DNA of 64,000 nucleotides. Origin: Takifugu bimaculatus (Eukaryota > Chordata > Actinopteri > Tetraodontiformes > Tetraodontidae). The notes beneath the pieces were generated by a model, which searched no databases, had not been told where the DNA came from, and was given only the letters and a program-made list of their open reading frames with translations. The stretch is from positions 1,351,394 through 1,415,393 of the forward strand of contig CP034995.1 of the NCBI GenBank assembly GCA_004026145.2. Direction: 5' to 3'. This document shows positions 46,284 through 58,459 of the stretch, piece by piece; positions within the stretch are counted from its first letter, which is position 1; each line of letters starts with the position of its first letter. Both the position numbers and the translations under genes were made by a program.

Positions 46284-48454
46284 CATCACCAGTTTTAACC
46301 AGCGGGGGGCCCCTGTGAGAACGGTGAGGAGATGCTACCTGACTCCTGAAGTGGCTGCAAATTTTATCCAGATTTTACAGAGCACTCCTGCAGAAATTTT
46401 ACCAGCACTGTGTGATTTTATTGTTGACACTTTTAATAATAAATTAAAGTCAACGCTGGACTCTGTGGCTCCACTTGTCACAAAAACTGTAAGAACAAAA
46501 CGTGCACCACCGTGGAGAAATGAAGAAACTAGAAAACTGAAAAGAACCTGCAGGAGTGCTGAGAGGAGGTGGAGGAAATCCAAACTGACCATTCATAAAG
46601 GAATATTTTATCAACACCTCAAAACCTACAATAACACAATCAAGCAGGCAAGAACCTCTCATTTCAAAAAACTAATCTCCAACAATAAAAACAACCCCAA
46701 ATTTCTATTCCACACAATTGACCTTTTAACCAATGGTAATTTTACTAGGTGTCCCACAACAACGACTGACACCCTGTGCGAGGCCTTTGCAGACCACTTC
46801 AGGAGTAAAATCGATAATATTAGATCCAGTCTTTTATCACAGCAAATTTTCATCAACAACACTCCTGGATCATTGCTCTCACCTGAGGAGACACTGGAGA
46901 GTTTTGTCCTGGTTGATGCGAGGACACTTGGTCGAGTTTTCTCCCAAGTCAGGCCCACAACCTGCCTTTTAGACCCAATTCCCACACCGTTTTTCAAAAC
47001 ATTTTATGGATTCTTTGAGGAACATGTCTTATATATGGTGAATTGCTCTCTTCAGACGGGTGTCTTCCCCACCTCCTTTAAAACGGCGGTGGTGAAGCCC
47101 CTTCTGAAGAAGAGCAATCTAGACCCCAGCGTTTTAAATAACTATCGGCCTGTATCCCACCTACCATTTTTAAGTAAAATTTTAGAAAAACTTGTTTTTA
47201 ACCAAGTAAATGATTTTTTAAACTCAAATGATATTTTAGAGAGGCATCAGTCTGGTTTTAGGATGAACCACAGTACAGAGACAGCCCTTTTAAAGATTTT
47301 AAATGACATCAGGTGTAACCTAGACAACAAAAAGCTCACGGTGTTGGTTCTACTGGATCTGACCGCCGCTTTTGATACAGTAGACCACCATATTTTATTG
47401 AATAGACTGAAGAACCTGGTTGGCCTCTCTGGTACTGTTCTTAACTGGTTCACCTCCTACCTTAGTGATCGAAGCTTCTTTGTAAGTATGGATACATGCT
47501 CCTCGAGAATCCATGAGACAAGATGTGGGGTTCCCCAAGGGTCAATCTTAGGTCCAACCCTTTTTAATCTTTACATGCTTCCTCTTGGGGACGTCATCAG
47601 GAGCCACGGCATCAGCTTCCACAGCTATGCTGACGATACGCAGCTGTACATCGCCGTGGCTCCTGATGACACAGGGCCAGTTGATGCCCTTTTTAACTGT
47701 ATTCTAGATATCCAGTCATGGATGGCAGAAAACTTCCTACAGCTCAACCAGGACAAAACATAAGTCTCAGTTATTGGTCCTGAAGGTCAGAGAGAGAAAC
47801 TTTTTCAAAAATTAAAGGATTTTAAGCCATCTCAATCTTTAAAAAATCTGGGTGTGATCTTTGACTCTGAGCTTAGTTTTATCCCACACATCAAAAACAT
47901 AACAAAGGTAGGTTTTTACCACCTGAAGAATATAGCCAGAGTCCGCCCGTTTCTCTCTCAGGCCAGCACGGAGGTGCTGATGCACGCTTTTATCTCTTGT
48001 CGTTTAGATTATTGCAATGCCCTGCTCTCTGGTCTTCCAAAAAAAGAGCATCACCAACCTACAATTATTACAAAACTCAGCTGCACGAGTGCTGACGAGG
48101 ACCAGAGGGCGGGAGCACATCACACCGGTTTTAGAATCGCTGCATTGGCTACCCGTGCGTTTCAGGATCGATTTTAAGGTTCTTTTATTAGTTTTTAAAT
48201 GTCTTAATGGTCTTGGCCCGACTTATTTATCTGACCTGCTTTTATTCTATCAACCCTCGCGGACTCTGAGGTCCTCTGGCACCGGCCTTTTAACCATTCC
48301 ACATGTAAGCTCTAAAACGCACGGGGAAGCGGCCTTCTGTTATTATGGTCCCCGACTGTGGAACAGCCTGCCGGAGAACCTCAGGGCCGCAGAGACTGTT
48401 GAGATTTTTAAAAAGAGGCTCAAGACACACCTTTTTAATCAGGCCTTTAATTGA
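46216..48454 (+). pseudogene. LINE ORF2 reverse transcriptase and C-terminus
   Basis: RT runs from about 46290 with NNYRPVS, FDTVDH, GVPQGS and YADDTQLY. An in-frame TAA at 47761-47763 interrupts it. The frame continues at 47854 and shifts near 48050 into the C-terminal frame that ends at 48454 (LHWLPV and WNSLPE motifs). One shift upstream, one stop and one shift: not functional. Confidence 0.85.
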
Positions 48455-49161
48455 TTTTCTGATTATTTTCAATTTATTTTATGTCTTCATGCTTCTTTAT
48501 GTCTTATCCTTATTTTACTTGACACTTTTACTGTTTTATTCCCTCAGTTCTTAGTCTCTCAGTTTTTAGTCTTTACACCTTTTATCCCATTTACTGTTTT
48601 AGTCTGTTTTAGTCTTAGTACTGTTTTACTACTTCAATTCTTAGTTCCTCAGCTTTTAGCTTTTATACCTTTTATCCCATTTACTGTTTCATGCCTTCAG
48701 TTTTTAGCTCCAGTGTCTCCTCATGGTGTTTCCTCATGGGGGCCTGCCAGGCTGGGAGATGTTTCCGGTCTACCACTGGGGGTGCTGTCCCGTGGACAGC
48801 TCTGGCCTGGGGGGTTAGGGGGCTCTGTGCTTTGGTGTGGAGCCTCCGGTCTGTCCGGGTCGGGCTGGTCTTTGTGGCGGTACCGCCTGTGGTCACGGAC
48901 CGTGACCTCCCTCGGCCTGGTGGGCCTCCAAAGGTGGCGTCTCCTTCGCCTCAGGTCTCGGTGCCCAGCCATGTCTCAACTTGTCTAAGCTTGTTTGTGT
49001 GTGTGGATGTGTGTGTACGTGTGTTGTATGCATGTGTGTGTGTGTGTCCTTTTCTTGATTCTCTTGTTCTCTTTGCGTTTTTATCCTTTGTGAGGCACTT
49101 TGTGCTACCTAGCATATGAAAAGTGCCATATAAGTAAAGATTGATATTGATATTGATATTG
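48455..49161 (+). other. LINE 3'UTR
   Basis: T-rich, then GC-rich sequence with a short GT run, ending in the short tandem tail. Open frames on both strands here have no family resemblance. Confidence 0.6.
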
Positions 49162-49237
49162 GTTGCTGGATTAAGTTCAGATTAAATAAACTGCAGGATT
49201 ACTTTGGTGGTTGAAACGCCAGCGAAACATAACTGAC

Positions 49238-49747
49238 CCACTGTGACTGCAGGAGCTCTGAGAGCCTCGTAGCCTTTGATGGCGCAGGAGTATCTGACTG
49301 TTTTGTCGCTGGTGACCATCTCCTGGTACCATGGAGACCTGTCTTGATAGAGAAGCTCTGAGTTCCTGTACCAGATGTAGGCAGCAGGTCTGTCAGTCAG
49401 CGTACAGGTGGTGCTGCACATCAGTGTTACCGTCTGTCCGTCTGTGGTGGGAAACACCTTCACCTGCAGGGCTGAGATGAAGAGAAAGATACAGAGAATT
49501 AGCACAAACTCGTCCCTTTCTCTTTAAAGTTAGTCAGTCATCAAGTTTACCTGTAACAGTGAGCTGAATGTGGTCTTCATGGCAGTTTTCTGGTTTCTCA
49601 TTGCAGCAGTAAGAGGTTTTGTCGTCCTTTGTTAAATCCGTGACTGATAAAGTCGGGTGGGTATCTTTAGATATCTGGTGTTTTAATCTACTTCCATTTA
49701 CCAACACTTCTGTCCACTTGGTTCGATCCAATTTGAACCATTTTGGG
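49238..49747 (-). pseudogene. CD22-like receptor fragment (partial D1, D2)
   Basis: D2 (49238-49471) is intact. D1 runs from 49551 to about 49747, where its first third, the acceptor and the signal-peptide exon are deleted (fusion at TTTTGGGAAAACCTGG). Cut on the left by the LINE just after D2. Confidence 0.85.
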
Positions 49748-49864
49748 AAAACCTGGAGGCTCACCATTAACTTCATGCACTGTTAGTTTTGTCATCAAAC
49801 ACCCCAGGAGGTTTTACAAGCTTATGATGCTTTTGATGTTAACTAAACTCCAACTCACAAAGTA

Positions 49865-50207
49865 TCAAGTATCAGAGAACTTTGTAAAGTCGGCATGTAC
49901 TTTCAAATCTCCACTTCCTGCTATTATTTGTGGTTTAAAAAGGACCTCGAGTGAAACATCCGTGTCATGCATTTTTATAGATTTTCCATGATCTTGTCCT
50001 TTACATTTTATTACAAAGTTGCTGCAGTGAGCTAGAAGGTCAAGGACAGAAATATCTGATTTTATTTTAGCTGTGGTGACCCGGCCTGTAACCATCACAT
50101 ACATACGAACTTTAAGAGCTGCGTTAACACCCAACACAGGACTACAACCGTTATAATGAAGACAAAACTATTGCATATTTAGATGTCTTTTAATGTTGTT
50201 TCCAGTG
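49865..50207 (-). promoter_or_regulatory. 5'-flank block remnant / 3'UTR
   Basis: Conserved block whose 3' side was removed by a deletion, with the same AGTATCAAGTATCAG junction as at about 28300. The two truncated units therefore share one ancestral deletion. Confidence 0.4.
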
Positions 50208-50958
50208 TCAGCAGTGGTGAGAGTTAGAAGACAGTGGAGAAAGAGCGGCATAGAGATCATCGGTGTGTTGTCGGGTGAAGTGAAGTCTGCTGTATTGATG
50301 ATCATCTTGCTCTGTTTCTGCTGTTGCCACATTTTCATAGTGGCTCTCAGGGTTTTGCTGAGGAGAAACAACCAAGATTTATTCTCAAATCCAGATGCAA
50401 TTCAGTGTTTTCAGTCTGAAGTCAGTTGTTACACAATTAGAAACACGTGAGGGAGGGGTCTTCAGTGATAACTTGAAATATTTAACAAACACTATATTAT
50501 ATTTACCATCTCAATGTTGTCTGACATCCCAGGTCCTGAATGATGATTGGAAAACTTGCTTTTTCTGATTTTCAACCAAAAAGTCCTGAGTTAATATACA
50601 ATATAATACAAATGAAACAGTTCTTGATTTAACAGTGACCATTTTCACCCACATAATCCAGGTGATGACAAGTGAGGTGAAGACCAGGAGAGCAGCACCA
50701 ACTCCTGCAGCTGCCACCAGGGTCCATTTTAATGAGGAACTCTGAACTCTGAGTGTCTTTTCAGGAGATCTAACATCTCTCTGAGTGTTCACAGCACAGG
50801 AGTAGTTTCCTGCATGCTGAGTTGTGACTACATCCAGAACCAGGTGTTTGTTTTGGTGCTCTGGCAGCTGTAGAAGTTGATCATTCAGGTACCAGATGTA
50901 GTTCTTGTTGGTCAGAGGACAGCTGGTGCTGCAGGTCAGTTTGACTCGATCACCTTCT
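50208..50958 (-). pseudogene. CD22-like receptor fragment: D5/TM with open tail B
   Basis: D5/TM from about 50958 to 50653 (one codon shorter in the NNK stretch), tail exons 50507-50564 and 50208-50357. Ig cysteines, TM, YENV, YSRL and YAAL are all open. The D5 start has the same foldback insert as at 34448-34464. No signal peptide or other Ig exon is found upstream, so expression is doubtful unless an unseen exon lies beyond 51033. Confidence 0.7.
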
Positions 50959-51033
50959 GTGAGAAGGTCTCACCTCTGGGTGAGAACAGTAAAACAGAGT
51001 GATGCATAAAGAGCTTCCCGTCTTGACCGTACG

Positions 51034-51600
51034 TTGAGAAACAGGAGGAAGTGGTAAATCTAGCAGCTTGAAAATAGCAGTCAAAACAACGTCATGTACT
51101 TGTCTGCAAAGTATATTGATGTAACTTTGAGATGTTGTAATACCCTGAAGCCCTCCTCTCCATTTCCACTTCTTCTGTTAATGGGACGACATGACTTCAC
51201 CCTTAGATGCTGGTGAATGATTACTGCCTTACATGGACATGTTTTTTAAGGTTTAAGTTATTTAAAGACAACACCCATCCGCGCAAGTTTTTTTTTTCCT
51301 GTTACTCAGACTTGATTTTGGAAGCAGATGATTAATTGCATTTTTTTGTTTATGCACTGTAAATCACGTACAGTATTTGTTTTACCTCTATACCTGTGGA
51401 CTAACATTTAAAATGTTACGTGTTTCTCTTCATTAATGTCTTCTGGAGTGTATCCCAGATGTAGATATGTGAATGCCTTCATAATACTGCAAAACTGCCG
51501 GTCATCTGATGGAAGACTCCAAGTAATTATTTACTGCGCATTTATTAAACAAAAGGTACAGCACTTATTTTCTTTATACATCCAAACTTTGTTCGGTCAG
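51034..51600. other. Unassigned sequence upstream of the D5 fragment
   Basis: No match elsewhere in the window and no recognisable exon or repeat. It sits where the orphan cassettes have a direct join (SPEKTL to AACATTTAATAAC), so the cassettes may be deletion derivatives of this arrangement. Confidence 0.4.
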
Positions 51601-51869
51601 TTTCCAACATTTAATAACAACTATTACATGTACGGTGTTACAAAAAAGAAATAAACAGAAATGGCATTAGCCTATTGGTAACAAGTGCCTCGTCATTGAC
51701 ACAGCCGTTTCGTATCTTACATTGTTAGTTTATTATTTACTTTTGTTATAGATAGATAGAGATATATTGATAAAATAAGTTGGGATATTTACACAAATGT
51801 GTGATTACATAGGGTGGCTGTAAATGTCAATAACGGCAGGTTTGTGTGTCTGGTAATGTCGCGATGGAG
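51601..51869. other. Receptor spacer, left part, diverged
   Basis: Homologous to 32783-33130 with substitutions and a deletion. Interrupted by the ERV, and it resumes at 58464. Confidence 0.5.
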
Positions 51870-51873
51870 TATT

Positions 51874-52376
51874 TGTTGTGAATCTTCTCCTGGTGGTTGC
51901 CGAGATGTGTTGATGAGGAAGGAAACTTCGCAGACACCGACTTGGTTATCAAAGATGTTTATTGGAGAGAACAGTCAGGTATCAATCGAACACTGCAGTT
52001 TGTCCGAGGGAGGTCTTGAGGTCCCGATGGTGAAGAACTCCGGGGAGTCTACCTCGATACCTCCTTCTTATAGAGTCCAGTAAACACATTCTTTTCTGAT
52101 GACCTCACGCTGTACCGTATGGTCAACTCAATGGTGAGTTGTTCAGTTATGACCAAAAAGGGAATAGTGTAGATGCTTCATGATATACATCCTCCTAGTG
52201 AGAGCCACCAGGGGCCCACAGGCTCCAGTGTTATCTTTTAGCAGCTCCTATTACCTAAAGGAAGAAGACACCGGACACACATGTGGAGGATGTCCTGATA
52301 TTGTGCTTAGGTTGGCAGTTAAACACATTACGGCCTTACAGACGTAAAGCCTGCATAGAACAGGTCAGATACTACA
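51874..52376 (-). repeat. 3' LTR of pol-deleted ERV
   Basis: 503 bp. Adjacent polypurine tract on its inner side shows that the element reads on the minus strand. Confidence 0.9.
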
Positions 52377-52390
52377 TATTTCCCCCCTTC

Positions 52391-53287
52391 GAGACTAAAT
52401 AGAGTCTCGAAAAATAAAGAATAACCAAGTTTTAATAACAGTGATGGTGACTAATAAAATGGTATAATTTGAAAAAGATTGTTTAATTAGACATGGACAA
52501 TATGTGAAATTTAGTGGAGTGCGAGAGTGAAAAACCCATCCGACAGACGTCTTTCAGTTTGCAACCATCAAAACACTTTAGACGGGAAAATTCTCTCACG
52601 GTCCCTCTGTCGACGGCGACCACCTATGGTACTCCAATCCAATTTGCAAAAAGGTTATATTAGGGAAAAGTTTGGCAAACACATACAAGATACTCAGAAA
52701 AAAATCAAAAAATGTCCACGATCAGGCTGGTCGTCCCATCGGACCTTACCTTGGACCTTTCCCTGCCTGAGGACCCCTTTCCCTATACCAAAACAACGAA
52801 AAAACCTGAGTTCTCATAGCATCTGCCTACTGATGAAATTTCCCTAGTAACTTTATTAACACCAACTTCAAATATATGCATTAAACACATCAACAGTAAT
52901 TTTCGAATCTGTAGTTCACAGTCCCCTGATGAAGGGTCTTCAGTTGTTCTTCATCTTCATTCAGGGTCCTCCAGCATCTTTCACAGTTCATTTTGAATTT
53001 CTGAGTCCATTCCAACATAGTTGTCGCCCCAACGTAGCTCCCCATCTACTGTCCTGGAAGCAGAAAACAGAGGTGCCAGTATCTTTGCAAAAAACATTGG
53101 TTTCATTAGAGAGAATACAATACAAACATATCAAAACATGATTGTCACGATTAAGTAAATTATGTAACCATTTCCCCCCCTTTTTCACCGGAACTACAAC
53201 GGAGGAAAGGAAAACACAAACACCGTTAAATACAAACAATAACATAAAGATACAACTCGAAGGTCACACTAGATACTGAATTATTGA
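52391..53287 (-). other. ERV region between env end and 3' LTR
   Basis: About 900 bp with no long minus-strand frame. Likely untranslated sequence. Confidence 0.45.
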
Positions 53288-53800
53288 TTATACTGGATAT
53301 TTATCAACCATCTCATCAGAAATGTCCTCCTCATCTGAATCAGCCAAAGCTTTGACACTTAAGAGTGGCATCTGGACCTGGTCGGTAGGCATTACTACAC
53401 CAATCCAACGCAATATCATCGCCTTGGCACAAGTTAATGACAAGGTACAAAAACAAAACATCACACTTAGTGACACTACGACGGCACTGAGAACCTGTAT
53501 CAACATAGCTCCCATTGGACCAAATTTGTCCTGAAGCCAAGCCGTCGCTGATGTTCCTGCGCTTTCAGAAGGACCAAACGCATCTCTTATCTTCTTCAAA
53601 GCGTCAATCACACTTGTTATGTTATCACCATTGTCTGGAATCAGAGTATAGCAAGCATCTCCTGTCAAGTTCAAAGACACACACAAACCTCCTTCTCTGG
53701 CCAAGATGTAATCTAGCGCCATGTCATGTTTCAACAACGTAAGTCTGTGACTTCTCTGAGTGTTGGAAAGATGTTCAAAACCTTTTATGGTTTCATTAGC
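53288..53800 (-). pseudogene. ERV env transmembrane subunit remnant
   Basis: An open frame through the heptad region, an immunosuppressive-like stretch, a two-cysteine loop (cysteines 10 residues apart, no CX6CC), a membrane segment and an acidic tail, ending at 53288. At its start it overlaps the gag end in another frame. The surface subunit is missing. Confidence 0.75.
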
Positions 53801-55667
53801 AAAACCCTGCAGAGCGTAAGTAATATTGCTGAGGTACTGGTGGAACAGGTGTCACAGACGGAAATTGATACAATTGGCATGATGTTTGGTTCGATTGCAT
53901 TTGTGATGTTTGATCAGGTTGGCTTTCCATCACTACTGCTTGCTTTTTCTCTTTGCGTTTGTTATCCACCAGCTGCAGTTGAGTAAGTTTTCTGAGAGTT
54001 TCATGATCTTGGTTTTTCAGCTCTTGCTCTTTTCTACGATATAGTTCAACCTGGTGGGCAATGTGATCAATGTAAACACTCTTAATCATGTTCCCAAGAC
54101 CAACCACCTCTGCTATTTTACTACGCACCGGCAGTGGCAATCCCTTCTGAATTTTAGCTCGAATGATAGACTGCTCCATTTGATTAGCATCGGGATCATT
54201 GCCTGTGACATTACGCCAAGTTTGTAGAGCTCTTGAAACGTAGGCTCTCGGATTTTCTTGTTCACCCAATGGTTCAATGAGGATATTATCAGGATGTATG
54301 TTAGTTGGAAACGCGTCTTTCAGCGCCCCCCAAAACTGACCTCTGTGAGCAGAAAACAGTTCAGCATCATTTACTGCAGTTGCCATGAACCGAGGCATGC
54401 CAGCCTTCTGCAAAAGGTCTTCCATGGCAGACACACCAATGAGATTAGCTAGGAGTCTTTTAATGTCTCCAACAGCAGGTTGTGTTCCAATCAAAAGTTC
54501 CTCCAGTTTTGAAATCCAGGGGTGTGCCCCTTCCTGAAGGATAGGTAGCTTCTCTAATATATCTGACATGTCGGAATTCTGCCAAGGTTTATACTCAAAA
54601 TTTTGACCACGAACAACAACAGGAAACATTTTGTTAGCAGAGCCGTCATTCTTTGAACGCAAGGCGTAGTCAGAAGTGATCAGCCTTGAAAGCCTCCCCT
54701 TCTTTAACGACTTACGCCGTTTTTCCATATCTTCCAATTGTCTTTCTAGCATCTTATGAGCTTCTGGAGTTCCCGTCAAGCTAATGTCTAAACGACACTG
54801 TTCGATACCCCTTTCGAGATTTCTCAAAGAACGTTGTCTTTCCTCAGAGGAAGAACAATTGCCGTCTGAGTCTTCATCAGTGTCTGACCCTGAGCTGTCA
54901 TCGGTCAGATCTTGACCAGACTTAGCTTTCTTTTTAGATTTGTTACCCCTCTTTTCAGCTTTAGCCAACACACGCTTAATGGCGGGATCATAACCACCTA
55001 TGGCTTCATCCGTACCGCTCTCATCATCATCCTCCAGAAGCAGTGTGTTGTAGACATCATCTCGTGTTTTTCTTGATTTAGATTTTGGAGTTGTCGGATA
55101 AATGTGTATGACTGTTTTTGCCTTTCCCTTTTCAACAGTTTGGTTGTGATCATCTTTAATGTTGTACTTGCCTTTCTGGCTGAGTACGGGAAGTTGTGGA
55201 TAGATGTCAGTGTATTCAGTTTCTGTCTCATACAGTGGAGGGGTTGTTACAGGAGCCGTATGAGAGAAAGGAGTGTTAATCTCTTCCACAAGCGCCGCTG
55301 TTTGTTTTGCGGTTCTTTCAATAATTTCTTTGGCTGTTCTGTTTTTCTTTTTTGCAGCCAATCTCAACTTCTGTCCCTCCTGTTCAAAAAGTTGCAACAT
55401 TGCGAGTTCAGTCTGTCTTTTTTCTGCACGAGACTTCCCCCTTTTTCCTTTTTTCTCATTTGCTTTATAGGCGGTAACAAGTGTACAGATTGTTTGAATC
55501 ACATCAGGGTTGAGGGTACCTTCAACCGGCCAAGGTTGTTCAATATCTGGCCAACGCTTGTTCCATTTCTTTGAGGCCCCTGGTAGGCCTTTAATAAGGG
55601 GATTGTTTTTCTGCACCACCTCAATTGGGGTCATGCGTTTAACCGCTTTACTCTCCGCTTTTGACAT
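53796..55667 (-). CDS. ERV Gag, long open frame
   Basis: 623 codons, open throughout. Lys-rich N-terminal matrix-like part, a coiled-coil/charged middle with an acidic Ser/Asp tract around residue 270, and a capsid-like helical region at about 350-560. No CCHC knuckle is seen. The C-terminus ends at the deletion joint with env, so nucleocapsid is missing along with pol. Could still make a Gag-like protein. Confidence 0.75.
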   Translation of the reverse strand: MSKAESKAVKRMTPIEVVQKNNPLIKGLPGASKKWNKRWPDIEQPWPVEGTLNPDVIQTICTLVTAYKANEKKGKRGKSRAEKRQTELAMLQLFEQEGQKLRLAAKKKNRTAKEIIERTAKQTAALVEEINTPFSHTAPVTTPPLYETETEYTDIYPQLPVLSQKGKYNIKDDHNQTVEKGKAKTVIHIYPTTPKSKSRKTRDDVYNTLLLEDDDESGTDEAIGGYDPAIKRVLAKAEKRGNKSKKKAKSGQDLTDDSSGSDTDEDSDGNCSSSEERQRSLRNLERGIEQCRLDISLTGTPEAHKMLERQLEDMEKRRKSLKKGRLSRLITSDYALRSKNDGSANKMFPVVVRGQNFEYKPWQNSDMSDILEKLPILQEGAHPWISKLEELLIGTQPAVGDIKRLLANLIGVSAMEDLLQKAGMPRFMATAVNDAELFSAHRGQFWGALKDAFPTNIHPDNILIEPLGEQENPRAYVSRALQTWRNVTGNDPDANQMEQSIIRAKIQKGLPLPVRSKIAEVVGLGNMIKSVYIDHIAHQVELYRRKEQELKNQDHETLRKLTQLQLVDNKRKEKKQAVVMESQPDQTSQMQSNQTSCQLYQFPSVTPVPPVPQQYYLRSAGFC

Positions 55668-56877
55668 TTTGCTGTAGCAGTTGTCTTAGGAAAGCACAGT
55701 ATATCAATTTCAAACCTTAATATGTAAATGCTGTGTTTATTTCACTTTTAATGTTTAATTTAAATGCAAAACTATTAATTGTTTAACTAAAAAATCCAAA
55801 AAGAAATAAATTCAATTAATATAGGAATCTAGAAATATAAAAACGTGAAAGGAAACAGCCAAATAGAATTATAGTAAAGAATTAATAAAGAAGAGTGTGT
55901 AAATCAAATTAAAAGGTTGAAGAAATTTCTAAATTCCTTATAACTTTCAAACAAATCTGATCTGACTCTAAACCTGTCCAAATGAGCTGCAAAACAATCG
56001 CTGTAGATGTTTGTCCAAACAATTATGGTGTGTATATATATAAAATTTCACTGGCCTAGTGCAAGACCGTTATGTCGCCACCAATAGATCAATTCCTCCT
56101 CTCGTCTGTCCCTACTGGAGTCAAGTTCAGGTGCATCAAAAGTGTAAAAAGGAAACAGAAAAAATTCAATAATTCACGAACTGTCAAACTCCTTCAACAA
56201 AATAAAAAGTGCACAATTCTTGAACATTATCATAAATTGTCAACAAATTTCTAATTAATGTGTTATTATCATTGTTTTTATCAAATTATTGTTATTTTTA
56301 ATGTTATTGTTATGATAAACAATCATCAACAGCAAACAGTCATTTAACAATCATTCATAAACCATAATGAGCCAAGTAGATAAGCCTGTTGCATTTATGC
56401 CCCAGCATATCTCTTCTTAAATTCCAACACACATTAAACAATCAAACGCTGATCAATAAAGGAGAGAGAAAATGTGTGCTCCGTTTCTAACTCCTGATGA
56501 AAGCCGTCACTTCAGAAAGTGAGAGAGGGTTGAGTGGGGAGGGACTCTCCGCATCACCCCTAGGGGGAGCCAACTAGCTCCACCCCTTGAAGTCGAGAAC
56601 CACTTCCTGTTCACTCTCGATAGTCGGAGGGTGAACATCCGTTCTCGCCAGCTCCAAGCTAGTCACTGGTTGCAGGCCCAACACACAGCTGCAGACTGTG
56701 AGCCACACCCTGAGATCCAAAGGATCCAAATCAACCAACAACGAATATGAATAATTTTGCAAAATCAATATAAATAAAGTTCTTCAAAGATATTACATAA
56801 ACATAGAAATCCGCAAAAACAAACTCCTATATTTCTCAACTTTTCTTTGTTCACCACTACTTCAGCATATATGTATA

Positions 56878-56921
<44 letters not shown>

Positions 56922-57956
56922 GACCTTGCGGTCCTGCTGGATCACACCCAGTTTCCTTGTCTCCGCACAGAATTATATGATATTCTTCACTACCAGGACC
57001 ACCCTTAGGTCCTCATCAAGCTTCAGATAAGATCTCAATCAATCTATCTGAGGTACAGAAAGATTTTTCCTTTGTTTCTTATAGTTTCAATCAATTACCC
57101 AATTTTTGACATCAACTATGGTAACATCCCCCAAAAGTCACTTTAAACAAAGAGAGAGAGAGAAAGAAAGAGAGAGAGACGAACAGAACACAGAATCAAA
57201 TCACGCACACACAGGCCCCACAGACACACAATCTGTCCATGCAGATTTATCCTATTTAGACGTCCCGGCGCCGCTGCCGTAAACCACAGTTTCACGCGAC
57301 TGTCCGCACTAAATTTACCACCCTGAAAAGTGGGCCCCTGACCGTAAAAGAGTGTCTTCAAACGCACTCGTCAGCCACGTCAGAGAGGACACCCCCGACC
57401 CGGAGATAACCCCAGTTTTCCAATCCCTCAAAAGAGAGAGACCGGCCTGTGTGCTCCAAAAGGAAACACAGGACTTAGGGCAAATTGTCCTAAACCGCGG
57501 CTTTTTAACACTTTAACATCATTTCCTGGCCGTATCTCGACACATTCCTAGTGTCCACGCGCTCTATCGCCAATCCTGTACATAACACAGTATACAGACC
57601 GAATAAAATAAATTCAGAATCAGCTGTCCTTTTTAGCTGAAATGAGCCGTGTAATGAACCTCATGGCCTGTCTCTCCTCCAGAGCCACTACTTCAGTCTT
57701 TCACAAAAAATAAACCAAAAGGTCAAATTGAAAAATTTAGAAGAAGTATTCCCCAACATCAACACAAAAATGAACATCCACACTAATTATCTTTACGGTG
57801 TGTCTAAATTACTCCCCAAAAGCTTAATTAAACCAACTATCACCCCAATGTGTGGAAGGTGTGCACTTTACTTGCCAGCTTGGAGCGGAAGTTGGTCTGA
57901 GGAGGCAGATGGAGAAGACGACAGCCACAACCGATCCTGTTTGTGACGCCAAATTT
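55668..57956 (-). other. ERV leader between 5' LTR and gag
   Basis: About 2.3 kb, unusually long, without a convincing frame. Contains a (GT)n run at 56881-56916 and an AG-rich run near 57150-57180. The primer-binding site lies at its right end. Confidence 0.5.
56881..56916 (+). repeat. (GT)n microsatellite inside ERV leader
   Basis: About 17 GT units. Confidence 0.93.
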
Positions 57957-58459
57957 TGTTGTGAATCTTCTCCTGGTGGTTGCCGAGATGTGTTGATGAG
58001 GAAGGAAACTTCGCAGACACCGACTTGGTTATCAAAGATGTTTATTGGAGAGAACAGTCAGGTATCAATCGAACACTGCAGTTTGTCCGAGGGAGGTCTC
58101 GAGGTCCCGATGGTGAAGAACTCCGGGGAGTCTACCTCGATACCTCCTTCTTATAGAGTCCAGTAAACACATTCTTTTCTGATGACCTCACGCTATACCG
58201 TATGGTCAACTCAATGGTGAGTTGTTCAGTTATGACCAAAAAGGGAATAGTGTAGATGCTTCATGATATACATCCTCCTAGTGAGAGCCACCAGGGGCCC
58301 ACAGGCTCCAGTGTTATCTTTTAGCAGCTCCTATTACCTAAAGGAAGAAGACACCGGACACACATGTGGAGGATGTCCTGATATTGTGCTTAGGTTGGCA
58401 GTTAAACACATTACGGCCTTACAGACGTAAAGCCTGCATAGAACAGGTCAGATACTACA
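57957..58459 (-). repeat. 5' LTR of pol-deleted ERV
   Basis: 503 bp, two substitutions relative to the other LTR (GGTCTC/GGTCTT and CGCTAT/CGCTGT). Confidence 0.9.

Larger units (their letters stand above)
45265..49161 (+). mobile_element. L2/CR1-clade non-LTR retrotransposon, 5'-truncated
   Basis: Left to right: the ORF1 end with an esterase-like DGLHPN motif; ORF2 endonuclease; reverse transcriptase with YADD; C-terminal domain; 3'UTR ending AAGTGCCATATAAGTAAAG and a TGATAT-repeat tail. The left flank is the receptor inter-cassette spacer (broken after GCATGCCCTAA). The right flank is the intron after D2. These are not neighbours in an intact unit, so the joint also removed receptor sequence. 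Confidence 0.87.
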
